Assembly (NCBI GenBank): GCA_947650365.1
Contig: OX393555.1
Span: 81,163,995-81,227,994 of the forward strand
Length of the DNA: 64,000 nucleotides
Source of the DNA: Chamaelirium japonicum
Lineage: Eukaryota > Streptophyta > Magnoliopsida > Liliales > Melanthiaceae
Direction: 5' to 3'
Below are positions 35,136 to 43,747 of the stretch, one piece after another; the stretch's first letter is position 1; the number at the start of each line of letters is the position of its first letter. The notes under the pieces were generated by a model that was not told the origin of the DNA, searched no databases, and saw only the letters and a list, made by a program, of their open reading frames with translations. A program made the translations under genes and the position numbers.

Positions 35136-37016
35136 AGCCGTCAAACATGCCCCGCCCTAAAGGGGTCATATATTATTTATAGGATAAGCTTACTTAAGGC
35201 CTACGCAATCTATAGGAAACCCTAATCCATAGGAGAGATCCGACGATAGACAGCTATCCGATATTTATATTATTTAAATAAGAGTCTTACTTTACACCTA
35301 AAAATAATTAATTTATTTAAAGTAATAGATTATTTTATTTAAACGGAGAGATTTAATAATTTTTCTTATGATTAGTTGGCTTATTATTTAAATATTTAAT
35401 TATAAAACATTACAACTGTGATGAGACCATTAGATCAGTCACAAAAAAACAAAAAGAGAAATGAAACTAGAAGAGAGACAAGAGAGAAGAGCAAGGAGAG
35501 ATACACGAAGATAGAAAAGAGAAGAAGTACTGCTCCAGTTCATTGGCCACGGGTTTAGGTGTGAAGTAAGAAGGAATCTATATTCCAAAACTCCACAGAA
35601 GAGAGAGAAAAAGAGAGAAGAGAACGGAGAGATAAATGAAAAGAGAAGAGAGAAGAAGTCCTGCTCTAGTCCATTGGCCACTAGTATAGGTGTCAAGTAA
35701 GATGGAATCTAAATTCCAAAACTCCACTTTTGTCTTTATTTCTCTCTCCCATGAATTAGTGTTTCCTATAGATTGCTAAGGCCCTAAGTAAACTTACCCT
35801 ATAAATAATATACGACCCATTTAGGGTAGGGCATGTTTGATAGAATTTAGATTCCTTCTTACTTCACAACTATACCCGTGGCCAATGGACTAGAGCAGGG
35901 CTTCTTCTCTCTTCGTTTATCTCTGCATTCTCTTCTCTTCTGTCATCGTTTCTCTTTTCGTTTTCTTGTGACTGGTCAGCTGGGCTCAACATGTTCGTAC
36001 TGATAATGTGTTGTGAGAAGAGAGAGAAGAAGAAAATTTAACAACTATAATTAATTATATAATATATCTCTCCTATGGATTAGGGTTTCCCATACTTTGC
36101 TTAGGCCCTAAGTAAGCTTACACTATATATAATATATGACCCTTTAGGGTGGGGACGTTTGATGGCTTTCTTATTCTCCCATCTCATGACTCGTTAATTA
36201 GCAAACTTAATTATTAAATTATTTAAATTATTTAATAATTAAATAAATAATAAATTTAATTAAAAAAATTATAGTAACATTACTATTATAATCATAATAA
36301 CATTGAGATGATATTATTGAGAAGTGGAGTTTTTGAATTTAGATTCCTTCTAACTTCACACCTATACCCGTGGCAATAATCAATTATATATAATTAAATA
36401 TTTATAGGGTAAGCTTACTAATTAAGAGAATTAATTTAATAATTATTTAAATAAATGATTAATACGACCCCTTTAGGGTGGGGCATGTTCGATCGGATAG
36501 CTGTCCACCGTCGGATCTCTACCATAGATTAGGGTTTCCCATAGATTGCTTAGGCCTTAAGTAAGCTTACCCTATAAATAATATACGACCCCTTTAGGGT
36601 TGGGGAAGTTTGATAACTCTCTCTTTTTTCCATCTCACAACACGTTATTAGCACGAACATATTAAGCCCAGCTGACCAGTCATAAGAAAACGGAGAAAAA
36701 AGAAGATAAAGTTAAATAAATAATAATTTAAATAAATTATTATATAATTAAATAGTTAAAAAATTATTTTATTAAATTATTAATTATTAATTGAAATAAA
36801 TAAAAAAAGTAATTATTTTATTAAGTAATAAAATAAAACAAGAATTCAATAATTATTTATCTATTATTTAAATAATAAGTTTGAATATATAAATAATAAA
36901 ATATTTTTTAAATAAATTAATATTTTTTTAAATAATCAAATAAATATTTATTTATTTTAATATTTAAATAATAAGTAAATTATTTAAATAATTTAATTAT
37001 TTAATTATATAGAGAA
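35136..37016 (+). repeat. Segmental duplication 2, copy B
   Basis: Matches 31,772-33,871 in order. It has a deletion of about 183 bp that removes nearly all of the L equivalent to 32,053 and the primer site, joining GACCATTAGAT to CAGTCAC (35,436). Later markers keep a smaller offset (about 3,157 at the TTCGATCGGAT of 33,331/36,488). At 37,017 the W of this copy is cut by the LTR of a minus-strand Copia element, so its right end is lost. Confidence 0.8.
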
Positions 37017-37194
37017 TGTTACGAGAGAAAGGGAGAAGGAGGGATGGTTGCATTCGGGATGACGGCTACGCTCTCACGAATACGTGAGAGCCTCTTGTTT
37101 ATTAATCACATATATATAGAGAGTTAGGGATTAGGAATAAACATGTCGGTTATATGTGTCCCACCAAAGTGGGTAGCCATATATATCCGTAACA
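37017..37194 (-). repeat. 178-bp 3' LTR of the minus-strand Copia
   Basis: Ends are perfectly inverted: plus strand TGTTAC at 37,017 and GTAACA at 37,194. The polypurine tract adjoins at 37,195 and fixes the orientation. It contains a TATA-like TCTATATATA on the minus strand (37,111-37,120) and a perfect stem with arms CTCTCACG and CGTGAGAG around a four-base loop at 37,071-37,090, downstream of that TATA on the sense strand, where a hairpin could assist 3'-end formation. The other copy of this LTR is not in the window. Confidence 0.9.
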
Positions 37195-37205
37195 CTCCCC
37201 CTTGG
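37195..37205 (-). other. Polypurine tract
   Basis: On the minus strand the sequence CCAAGGGGGAG lies directly against the TGTTACGG start of the LTR. A G-rich polypurine tract is the plus-strand primer of LTR retrotransposons and sits exactly here, confirming that this LTR is the 3' one and the element reads leftwards. Confidence 0.85.
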
Positions 37206-37594
37206 ATGCCCATTTTTCAAAAACATTGCCTCGTTAAAACCTTACTAAGGAAAACCCAATGGGACAAAATCTTTAGTGAAGGAAAAAGAGTACAATTCGT
37301 TCTTCAGGAACATAGTTCTTCAGGAACAGATTCGTCTGGAATCTTAGTGGGTGTGACTTACACTGCCTCATTAAAACCTTTCGATAGGACAACCCTGTGG
37401 GAAAACCCTCATCGTAGGAAAAAGTGTACAATGCGGAAAATACATTCTTATGGATATCTCCACCTGCATATACAGGATGCACCCCCTCATTTTTATCCTA
37501 CATTCTATTACAAGCCTTACTTACATCAATCTTCAAAAGAAATTACTCCCTCCACCTAATACATTAAGATGCTACTTCCCACCCTGTTAATACA
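37206..37594 (-). other. 3' noncoding part with an imperfect direct repeat
   Basis: Between the end of the polymerase frame and the polypurine tract. On the plus strand a motif TGCCTC(G/A)TTAAAACCTT, followed by GGAAAACCC or its variant and GGAAAAAG(A/T)GTAC, occurs twice (about 37,221-37,293 and 37,367-37,432). Similar repeats are common in the 3' parts of plant Copia elements as I know them. A 138-codon plus-strand frame here runs antisense to the element and has no family signature. Confidence 0.65.
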
Positions 37595-38345
37595 TCAATT
37601 TAAAATAACATTCATATGCTTTGTTGGTAAGTCTCCTCAGACCAATCTGATGCACCATCTTCTAGATTATAGACTTTGGAAGTGCCTTGGTGAAAAGATC
37701 TGCTAAGTTCTCAGCTGACTTCACTTGCTTTATAATAATTTCTTTCTTCTCTTAGAGTTTATAGGTGTAGAAGAATTTTGGGGAGATGTGCTTGGTCCTA
37801 TCGCCTTTAATGAAGGCACTTTGAATTTGAGCTATGCATGCTGCATTATCGTCATAAATTTCTGTAGGTTCATCCGTAGCTGATGGGAGTTGACAACTTC
37901 CTCTGATATGTTGAATTATCGATCATAGCCATACGCATTCTCTACTTGCCTCATGAAGCGCCAGTATCTCTGAATGATTGGACGAATTTGCTACTAGTGT
38001 TTGCTTTGTGGATTTCTATGAGATAGCTGCATTACTATTAAGAAACACATACCCTGTTTGTGACCTCCCCTTATGGGGATCAGATAAATAACCAGAGTCT
38101 GTATATCCAACTAGGTTAGTCCTTTTACATGAATAGTATAAGCCAAACTGTCCCTTTTAGGTATCTAAGTATGTGCTTTATACCATTTCAATATTTACGT
38201 GTAGGTGCAGAGCTATATCTAGCAAGTAGATTAACAGAAAATGAAATATAAGGCCTAGTGCATTGAGATAGATAAAGAATTGCACCTATTGAACTTAAAT
38301 AGGGTACTTTAGGACCCAAGACTTCTTCATTTTTCTCTCTGGGCC
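37595..38345 (-). pseudogene. Decayed Copia polymerase end (RT connection and RNase H)
   Basis: The minus strand first encodes the end of reverse transcriptase (YLSSIGAILYLSQCTRPYIS and NLLARYSSAPT, 38,210-38,310). After a frameshift near 38,130 comes the RNase H start GYTDSGYLSDPHKGRSQ, then SEILALHEASRECVW, IYDDNAACIAQIQ and ENLADLFTKALPK, finishing near 37,600. RNase H acidic positions D (YTDS), E (SEILALHEA) and D (YDDN) are still readable. At least four stop codons interrupt it, so it cannot make protein. The missing 5' part removes the polymerase active site. Confidence 0.85.
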
Positions 38346-38347
38346 TG

Positions 38348-40678
38348 TTGAGAAGTGGAGCTTTGGAATTTAGATTCCTTCTTACTTCATACTTATACCC
38401 ATGGCGAATGGACTGGAGAAGGACTTCTTTTTTATTCTCTTTATTTATCTCTCTATTCTCTTCTCTCTTCTTCTCTCCTCTCACAACATATTATCAGCAT
38501 GAACATATCGAGCGAAACAAAGACAGAAGAGGGAGAGAAATGAAGACAAAACAGAGAGAAGAGAATGAAGAGATAAACAAAGAGAGAAGAGAGAAGAAGT
38601 CCTGCTCCAGTCCATTGGCACAACTATAGGTGTGAAGTAAGAAGGAATCTAAATTCCAAAACTCCACAGAAGGGAGAGAAGAAGATAAAAGAGAACAGAG
38701 AGATAAATAAAGAGATAAGAGAGAAGAAGTCCTGCTCTAGTCCATTGTCCACCGTCAGATCTCTCCCATGGATTAGGTTTTCCCATAGATTACTTCGGCC
38801 CTAAGTAAGCTTACCCTTTAAATAATATAAGACCCCTTTAGGGTAGGGCACGCTTGACGACTCTTACTTTCTCCAATCTCATAACACATTATCAGCACGA
38901 ACATATCGAGCCCAACCATCAAATAATTCTTTTATCTCTCCGTTCTCTTCTATCTTCTCTTTTCTTCTCTCTTCTTATAACACATTATCAGCACGAACAT
39001 ATCGAGCCCAGCTGACCAGTCATAAGAAAACAGAAAGAGAAATAAAGACAGAAGAGAGAGAAGAGAATAGAGAGATAAATAAAGAAAGAAGAGAGAATAT
39101 GTTCTCCAATCTATTCGCCACAGGTATAGGTGTTAAGTAAGAAGGAATCTAAATTCCAAAACTCCACTTCTCTTCTCCCATAAATTAGGGTTGAGAAGTG
39201 GAATTTTGGAATTTAGATTCCTTCTTAGTTCACACCTCATGTGGCGAATGGACTGGAGCAGGACATCTTCTCTCTTCGTATATCTCTCTGTTCTCTTCTC
39301 TCTTCTCTTAACACATTATCAGTACGAACATGTTGAGCCCAGCCGACCAGTCATAAGAAAACGGAGAGAGAAATGAAGACAGAAGAGAAAGAAGAAGAGA
39401 GAAGGGAACGGAGAGATAAACAAAGAGAGAAGAGAGAAGAAGTCCTGCTCTAGTACATTGGTAACGGGTATAGATATGAAGTAAGAAGAAATCTAAATTC
39501 CAAAAATGCCGCTTTGTAATAGTTTATTTTATTTAAATAATTCAATAACTATTTATACTATAATAACTATAATATTTATATAAATATTATATGATTAATT
39601 TATTTTATTTAATTATATTATTAGGAAGTGGAGTTTTGAAATTTGAATTTCTTTTTACTTCACACCTATACCCGTGGCCAATGAACTAGAGCATGACTTC
39701 TTCTCTCTTCTCTCTTCGTTTATCTCTCGGTTTTCTTGTTACTGGTCGGCTGGGCTCGATATGTTCATGCTTATAACGTGTTGTGAGAAGAGAGAAGAGA
39801 ACAGAGAGATAAACGAAGAGAGAAGAGAGAAAAAGTCCTGCTCCAATCCGTTGGTGGGTATAGTTGTGAAGTAAGGAGGGCACGTTTCACGGCTCTCTCT
39901 TTCTCCCATCTCACAATACATAATCAGAATGAACAAGTCAGAGCCCAGCTGACCAATCGCAAGAAAACGGAGAGAGAAACGAAGAAAGAAGAGAAAAAAG
40001 AAGAGAGAAGAGAACGAAGAGATAAACGAAGAGAGAAAAAAGAAGAAGTCCTGCTCTAGTCCATTAGCCTCGGGTATATATGTGAAGTAAGAAGGAATCT
40101 AAATTCCAAAACTCCACAGAAGAGAGAGAAGAAGAGAGAAGAGAATGGAGAGATAAACAAATAGAGAAGAGAACGGAGAGATAAACAAAGAGAGAAGAGA
40201 GAAGAAGTCCTGCTCTAGTCTATTGGCCATGGGTATAGATGTTAAGTAAGAAGGAATCTAAATTTCAAAACTCCACTTCTCAATAATATAATTAAATCTC
40301 TCCATTGTCTTCTCTCTTCTCCCATGGATTAGGGTTTTACAAGAATATAGAGAGAGATTAGAAGAGAGAAGTGGAGTTTTGGAATTTAGATTCCTTCTTA
40401 CTTCATACCAACACTTGTGGCTATTGGACTGGAGCTGGACATCTTCTCTCTTCTCTCTTCGTTTATCTCTCCGTTCTCTTTTTTCTTCTTCTTGCTTTTC
40501 TCAAAGGATCTTAGAGTGTTTTGGGTTAGCCCAGGAGGGTCTCTTAACGCCTTCTTTTGGTGGAGTTTTAGAATTTAGATTTCTTCTTACTTTACACCTA
40601 TACCCTTGCCCAATGGACTGGAGTAGGACTTCTTATCTCTTCTCTCTTCGTTTATCTCTTTGTTTTCTTCTTTCTTCT
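38348..40678. repeat. Composite repeat mosaic
   Basis: Reversed R (38,348-38,470), head-to-head junctions with plus-strand primer-site starts at about 38,480, 38,975 and 39,305, R pairs joined through CTCCACAGAAG, a plus-strand L at about 38,755-38,890, a W piece at 39,510-39,620, and a foldback at 39,674-39,874 in which a reversed R passes through GTTGTGAG into a forward R. Inside 40,380-40,678 is the inverted copy of the passenger-bearing block of 29 kb. No host gene is seen. Confidence 0.8.
40499..40562 (-). repeat. 62-bp passenger segment inside R, copy 2 (inverted)
   Basis: The complement of this stretch matches 29,097-29,158 at roughly nine bases in ten (GAAGGCGTTAAGAGACC; ACTCTAAGATCCTTTGA). 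The flanking R modules also match in the reverse sense, including CCACAAGT in place of the usual CCACGGGT. The matching block is about 300 bp in all. Confidence 0.8.
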
Positions 40679-41403
40679 TTAAATAATATACGACTCTTTT
40701 AGGGTGGGACACGTTTGATGACTCTCTTTTTCTCTCATCTCACAATACATTATTAGTACAAATATATCGAGCCCAACTGACCAGTCGCAAGAAAACAGAG
40801 AGAAATGAAGACAGAAGAGAGAGAAGAAGAGAGATAAACAAAGATATAAGAGAGAAGAAGTCCTGCTACAGTCCATTTGCCAAGGGTACAGGTGTGAAAT
40901 AAGAAAGAATCTAAATTCCAAAATTCTAATTCTGTCTCTGTTTCTCTTTCCATTTTCTTGCGACTGGTCGGCTAGGCTCGACATGTTTGTGCTGATAATA
41001 TGTCTTATTTAATTAAGAAAGAATCTAAATTCCAAAATTCCACTTCTTAATAATATAATTAAATATCTCTGTTCTCTTCTCTCTTCTCCTATGGATAAGG
41101 GTTTCCCATTGATTGCTTAGGCCCTAAGTAAGCTTACCCTATAAATAATATATGATCCCTTTAGGGTGGGGCACGTTTGATGGCTCTTTTTTTCTCCCAT
41201 CTCATAACACTTACCTAATAAATAATATATGACCTCTTTAGGGTGGGGCATGTTTGACGGCTCTCTCTTTCTCCCATTTAATAACACATTATCAGCATGA
41301 ACATGTCGAGACCAGCCAATCAGTCGCAAGAAAACATAGAAAGAAACTAAGATAGAAATGGAGTTTTGGAATTTAGATTCTTTCTTACTTCACACCTATA
41401 CTC
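40679..41403 (+). repeat. Segmental duplication 3, copy A (interrupted by the Copia)
   Basis: An L end, R, a reversed R, the odd link ATGTCTTATTTAATTAAGAA, a medium L, a second L joined in tandem at CACTTACCTAATAAATAATA, R, and a reversed R ending TTCACACCTATACTC. The same series, including both irregular links, is found at 58,627-59,352. The large Copia element begins at 41,404, within the last R. Confidence 0.8.
41399..41403 (+). other. Target-site duplication, left copy
   Basis: TACTC immediately precedes the 5' LTR and is repeated immediately after the 3' LTR at 51,460-51,464. A 5-bp duplication is the normal result of Copia integrase. The uninterrupted relative at 59,348-59,352 reads TACCC once, in the same context. 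Confidence 0.95.
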
Positions 41404-42746
41404 TGTTAGAATTGGTGAGTTCTACAGCTCGTAAAACCTATAGTTTAGCTATGTATGGTTGATAGTATAGGAATGCATATTGGTACGTACCTTAGTACGT
41501 GTTCTGATTACAGAACAGAGAGCCATGGCTACATGGTAATCTACTTGAGTGGGAGACTCAAGGGATTGGTCCCATGTAACCAAATACGTTCGCAGCTCTG
41601 ATTAGGGTTGGTCGCCCTATCAGGATAAGCTGTTGGGATGACAGAACGTGGGTGTCTCCACCATGGTTATTACCAGGCACAGTGTCTGTGGCCGAACTGA
41701 ACCAACACGGTGCACAGATCGGTGAGCAGACATCGGTGCACTAAACCGTGTTTTTGCTTAGGGTAAAACGGTCCTAAACCCTGAGGAGCCATGTCTGGTG
41801 GACTAACCAGTTGTGTGGTGCTTTGGTGCACCAATGTATGAGGATCCGGATGCAGTGATCCAAAACCACGGTGTACTGGGTTACCCGGCTGGCGTTGTAT
41901 CAGCATGTCACTCCTGCAGGCTATCCACACCCCTAACGGGAGGTGCGTTCCTTGGTCTGACCTATGTCGTATTAAACCCTGTCCAGGTGGTCATCAGTTT
42001 GACTGGTGACGGATCCAGTTACTCGGCAGAGTTATTGGAGGTATGATGTACGTGGTCAACCTGGAAGGAACCGAGTCATATGAGCACTCGAGTCTGACGG
42101 TATTCTCCACCGCTCGAGTTGCGTCATGGCACCAAGTGGAGGGACAGCGAGTTTACCATACTAAGCGGAGAGCAGGGGTATGAGGGAGAACATAGTAAGT
42201 CCGGGGGAATTGGAATGCAGCCTGCGTCGCACTCTGGGTGGCTACGCAGGTTAACTCGGACTCAGAGGATCGATGTTACACTCGGGCAGTGTGTCGATCG
42301 AGTCTAAGTTGGAAGCCATGAACCCTGGTCCCTGAAGGTTCCACCTTATCGACATTATGTATGGTTCTTATACCATCTCCTCGGAACACAGAACGTAGTT
42401 AGAGGAAGGGAGAAGTCCAAGCCTACGCTCCGTGAGTGCTTTGCACTAGTGCACGGTAGATGCGTAGCTACGTGTGTGCACTAAGGGGAAACCCTAGGTT
42501 AGTGCAGAGACGCATGTAGCAATTCCTTGTCATAAGTGGACTTTGCAACATGGGTGCGATGCACCAGGATATGTTGCGAGTTGACTAATTGACTTCACTA
42601 GGGGCACCCTACGGGAACCTCAGAGAATAGTAAAATCACTGGTGCACTTCACTTATGTGTGCCTTGCAAAGTCTCGTACCCGAGGAACGACCAACTAGTG
42701 ACATAAGGGCGTTTTGGTTATACCATGCGCCACTATGCACTAGGGG

Positions 42747-43033
42747 GGCCGGCCCTAAGTGTTGAGAGACTGGTCAAGGCCGGCCCTATTAGTTTCAGGA
42801 GGTTGTTGCCTCCGATGAAAGGGTCGGTCAAGAGGCGCAGAAAACGGGCTGGTTTTGACCGTTTTCGAAAACAAGGAAAAGATAGAGATAAAAGAAGAGA
42901 TATATAGGGAGAGGTTTGAATCATTAAATCCTATCCGCTAGGCTTATCCGTAAGGATAAGGCCGGCCCTATATAAAGCATAGGGAGAGAGGGGGGGACGA
43001 AATTAATGAGCTATACAAGCCCTAGGGCCGGCC
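42747..43033 (+). promoter_or_regulatory. Four GGCCGGCC octamers around the LTR promoter
   Basis: GGCCGGCC occurs at 42,747, 42,778, 42,960 and 43,026, flanking the TATA box. Each is self-complementary and carries a CG step. In the 3' LTR two of the four have become GGCTGGCC. Clustered copies of one octamer in a promoter suggest a protein-binding site, but no known factor is assigned; chance in a GC-rich patch is possible. Confidence 0.45.
42941..42977 (+). promoter_or_regulatory. Hairpin and TATA box of the 5' LTR
   Basis: GGCTTATCC and GGATAAGGCC form a stem around a short loop at 42,941-42,962; TATATAAAG follows at 42,969-42,977. The same arrangement is kept in the 3' LTR (TATATAAAG at 50,695). 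Downstream is a leader with AAAACCCTAG and CT-rich stretches of the kind seen in plant 5' untranslated regions. Confidence 0.65.
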
Positions 43034-43735
43034 CAAGCCATGGGGAAAACCCTAGCCACCCTCTCTCCTCTCTTCGCATCTCCTCTCTCGTCTCTCTCTC
43101 CCTCGCTTGCGCCATTGGATGGCGACTCGTCTTCCTCACGTGGTGTTTCGTAGAAGGAGAAGGCTCGTCGTATGGAGGCACTCATAGATCCATCGATGAG
43201 GTGCCGTGCATCGTATGAGATCGGGTGAACTAGAAGGCGTCTCCCGCAACCTTTTACTGTCCAGAATCTGCACAGAAAATCAGTGTTGTTTCTGTGATTC
43301 TAGGAGCTACAAAAGTCTAAACGATGTGAAACTTGTTGCAAAAGTTGTGTCTCGAAGTTGGCTACCTGCAGTCCAAATTTCAGCCCAATCGAAGTTCGGA
43401 GCAGAAAGTTATGGCCGTCGCACCGAAGCTATGTCGAGCAGATCCGTAGCCCGTCTCCATCGACAAAGAAGAAATTTGTCGCGGTGAAAGATTCCGCACG
43501 CAGGTATGATCTCTAACAAGTAGATCTAACATAATTAGAACATGCATTCATGCTAGATTGTTCTTTTGTGTTAGATCGTCGTTAGGGGTTCGTGTAGTTG
43601 CCATGCTAGTTTCATACACGCATATGTAGATCGTTTCGATGAAAATTTTGATATGTAACACACACCGCTCTCGGTTCTCGGACCTTTCACTTTGCTTCCG
43701 CTGCGGGCCTCTACCATGGATTTACATCCAACAAT

Positions 43736-43747
43736 TGGTATCAGAGC
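43736..43747 (+). other. Primer-binding site of the 10-kb Copia
   Basis: TGGTATCAGAGC begins two bases after the LTR end. It is the standard plant Copia site complementary to the 3' end of initiator tRNA-Met, and it is perfectly conserved here, so this copy could still have been primed for reverse transcription when it moved. Confidence 0.95.

Larger units (their letters stand above)
37017..38347 (-). mobile_element. Ty1/Copia element, 3' end only (Ale/Retrofit-like)
   Basis: Read on the minus strand this contains the end of reverse transcriptase, RNase H, a 3' noncoding part, a polypurine tract and a 3' LTR. The 5' LTR, gag, protease, integrase and most of reverse transcriptase are missing; the element stops at about 38,347, where repeat sequence TTGAGAAGTGGAGC begins. 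The short LTR and the RNase H type fit the Ale/Retrofit branch of plant Copia elements; that placement is from family knowledge and not from an alignment. Confidence 0.85.
41404..43733 (+). repeat. 5' LTR of the 10-kb Copia (2,330 bp)
   Basis: Starts TGTTAGAATTGG and ends ACATCCAACA. Compared by eye with the 3' LTR I count about 75 to 80 differences, mostly C/T and G/A, giving near 3.3% divergence and only one clear length change (a T near 41,583). U3 holds several short open frames, identical in phase in both LTRs but without signature. The TATA box at 42,969 puts the transcribed R/U5 part in the last 730 bp. Confidence 0.95.

Noticed and set aside
37143..37559. 138-codon plus-strand frame
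   Set aside because: It runs antisense through the 3' LTR end, polypurine tract and 3' noncoding part of the minus-strand Copia and has no family signature.
42725..42907. 60-codon basic frame repeated at 50,451-50,633
   Set aside because: Present twice only because it lies in both LTRs. It precedes the LTR TATA box and has no recognisable domain; I treat it as U3 sequence.
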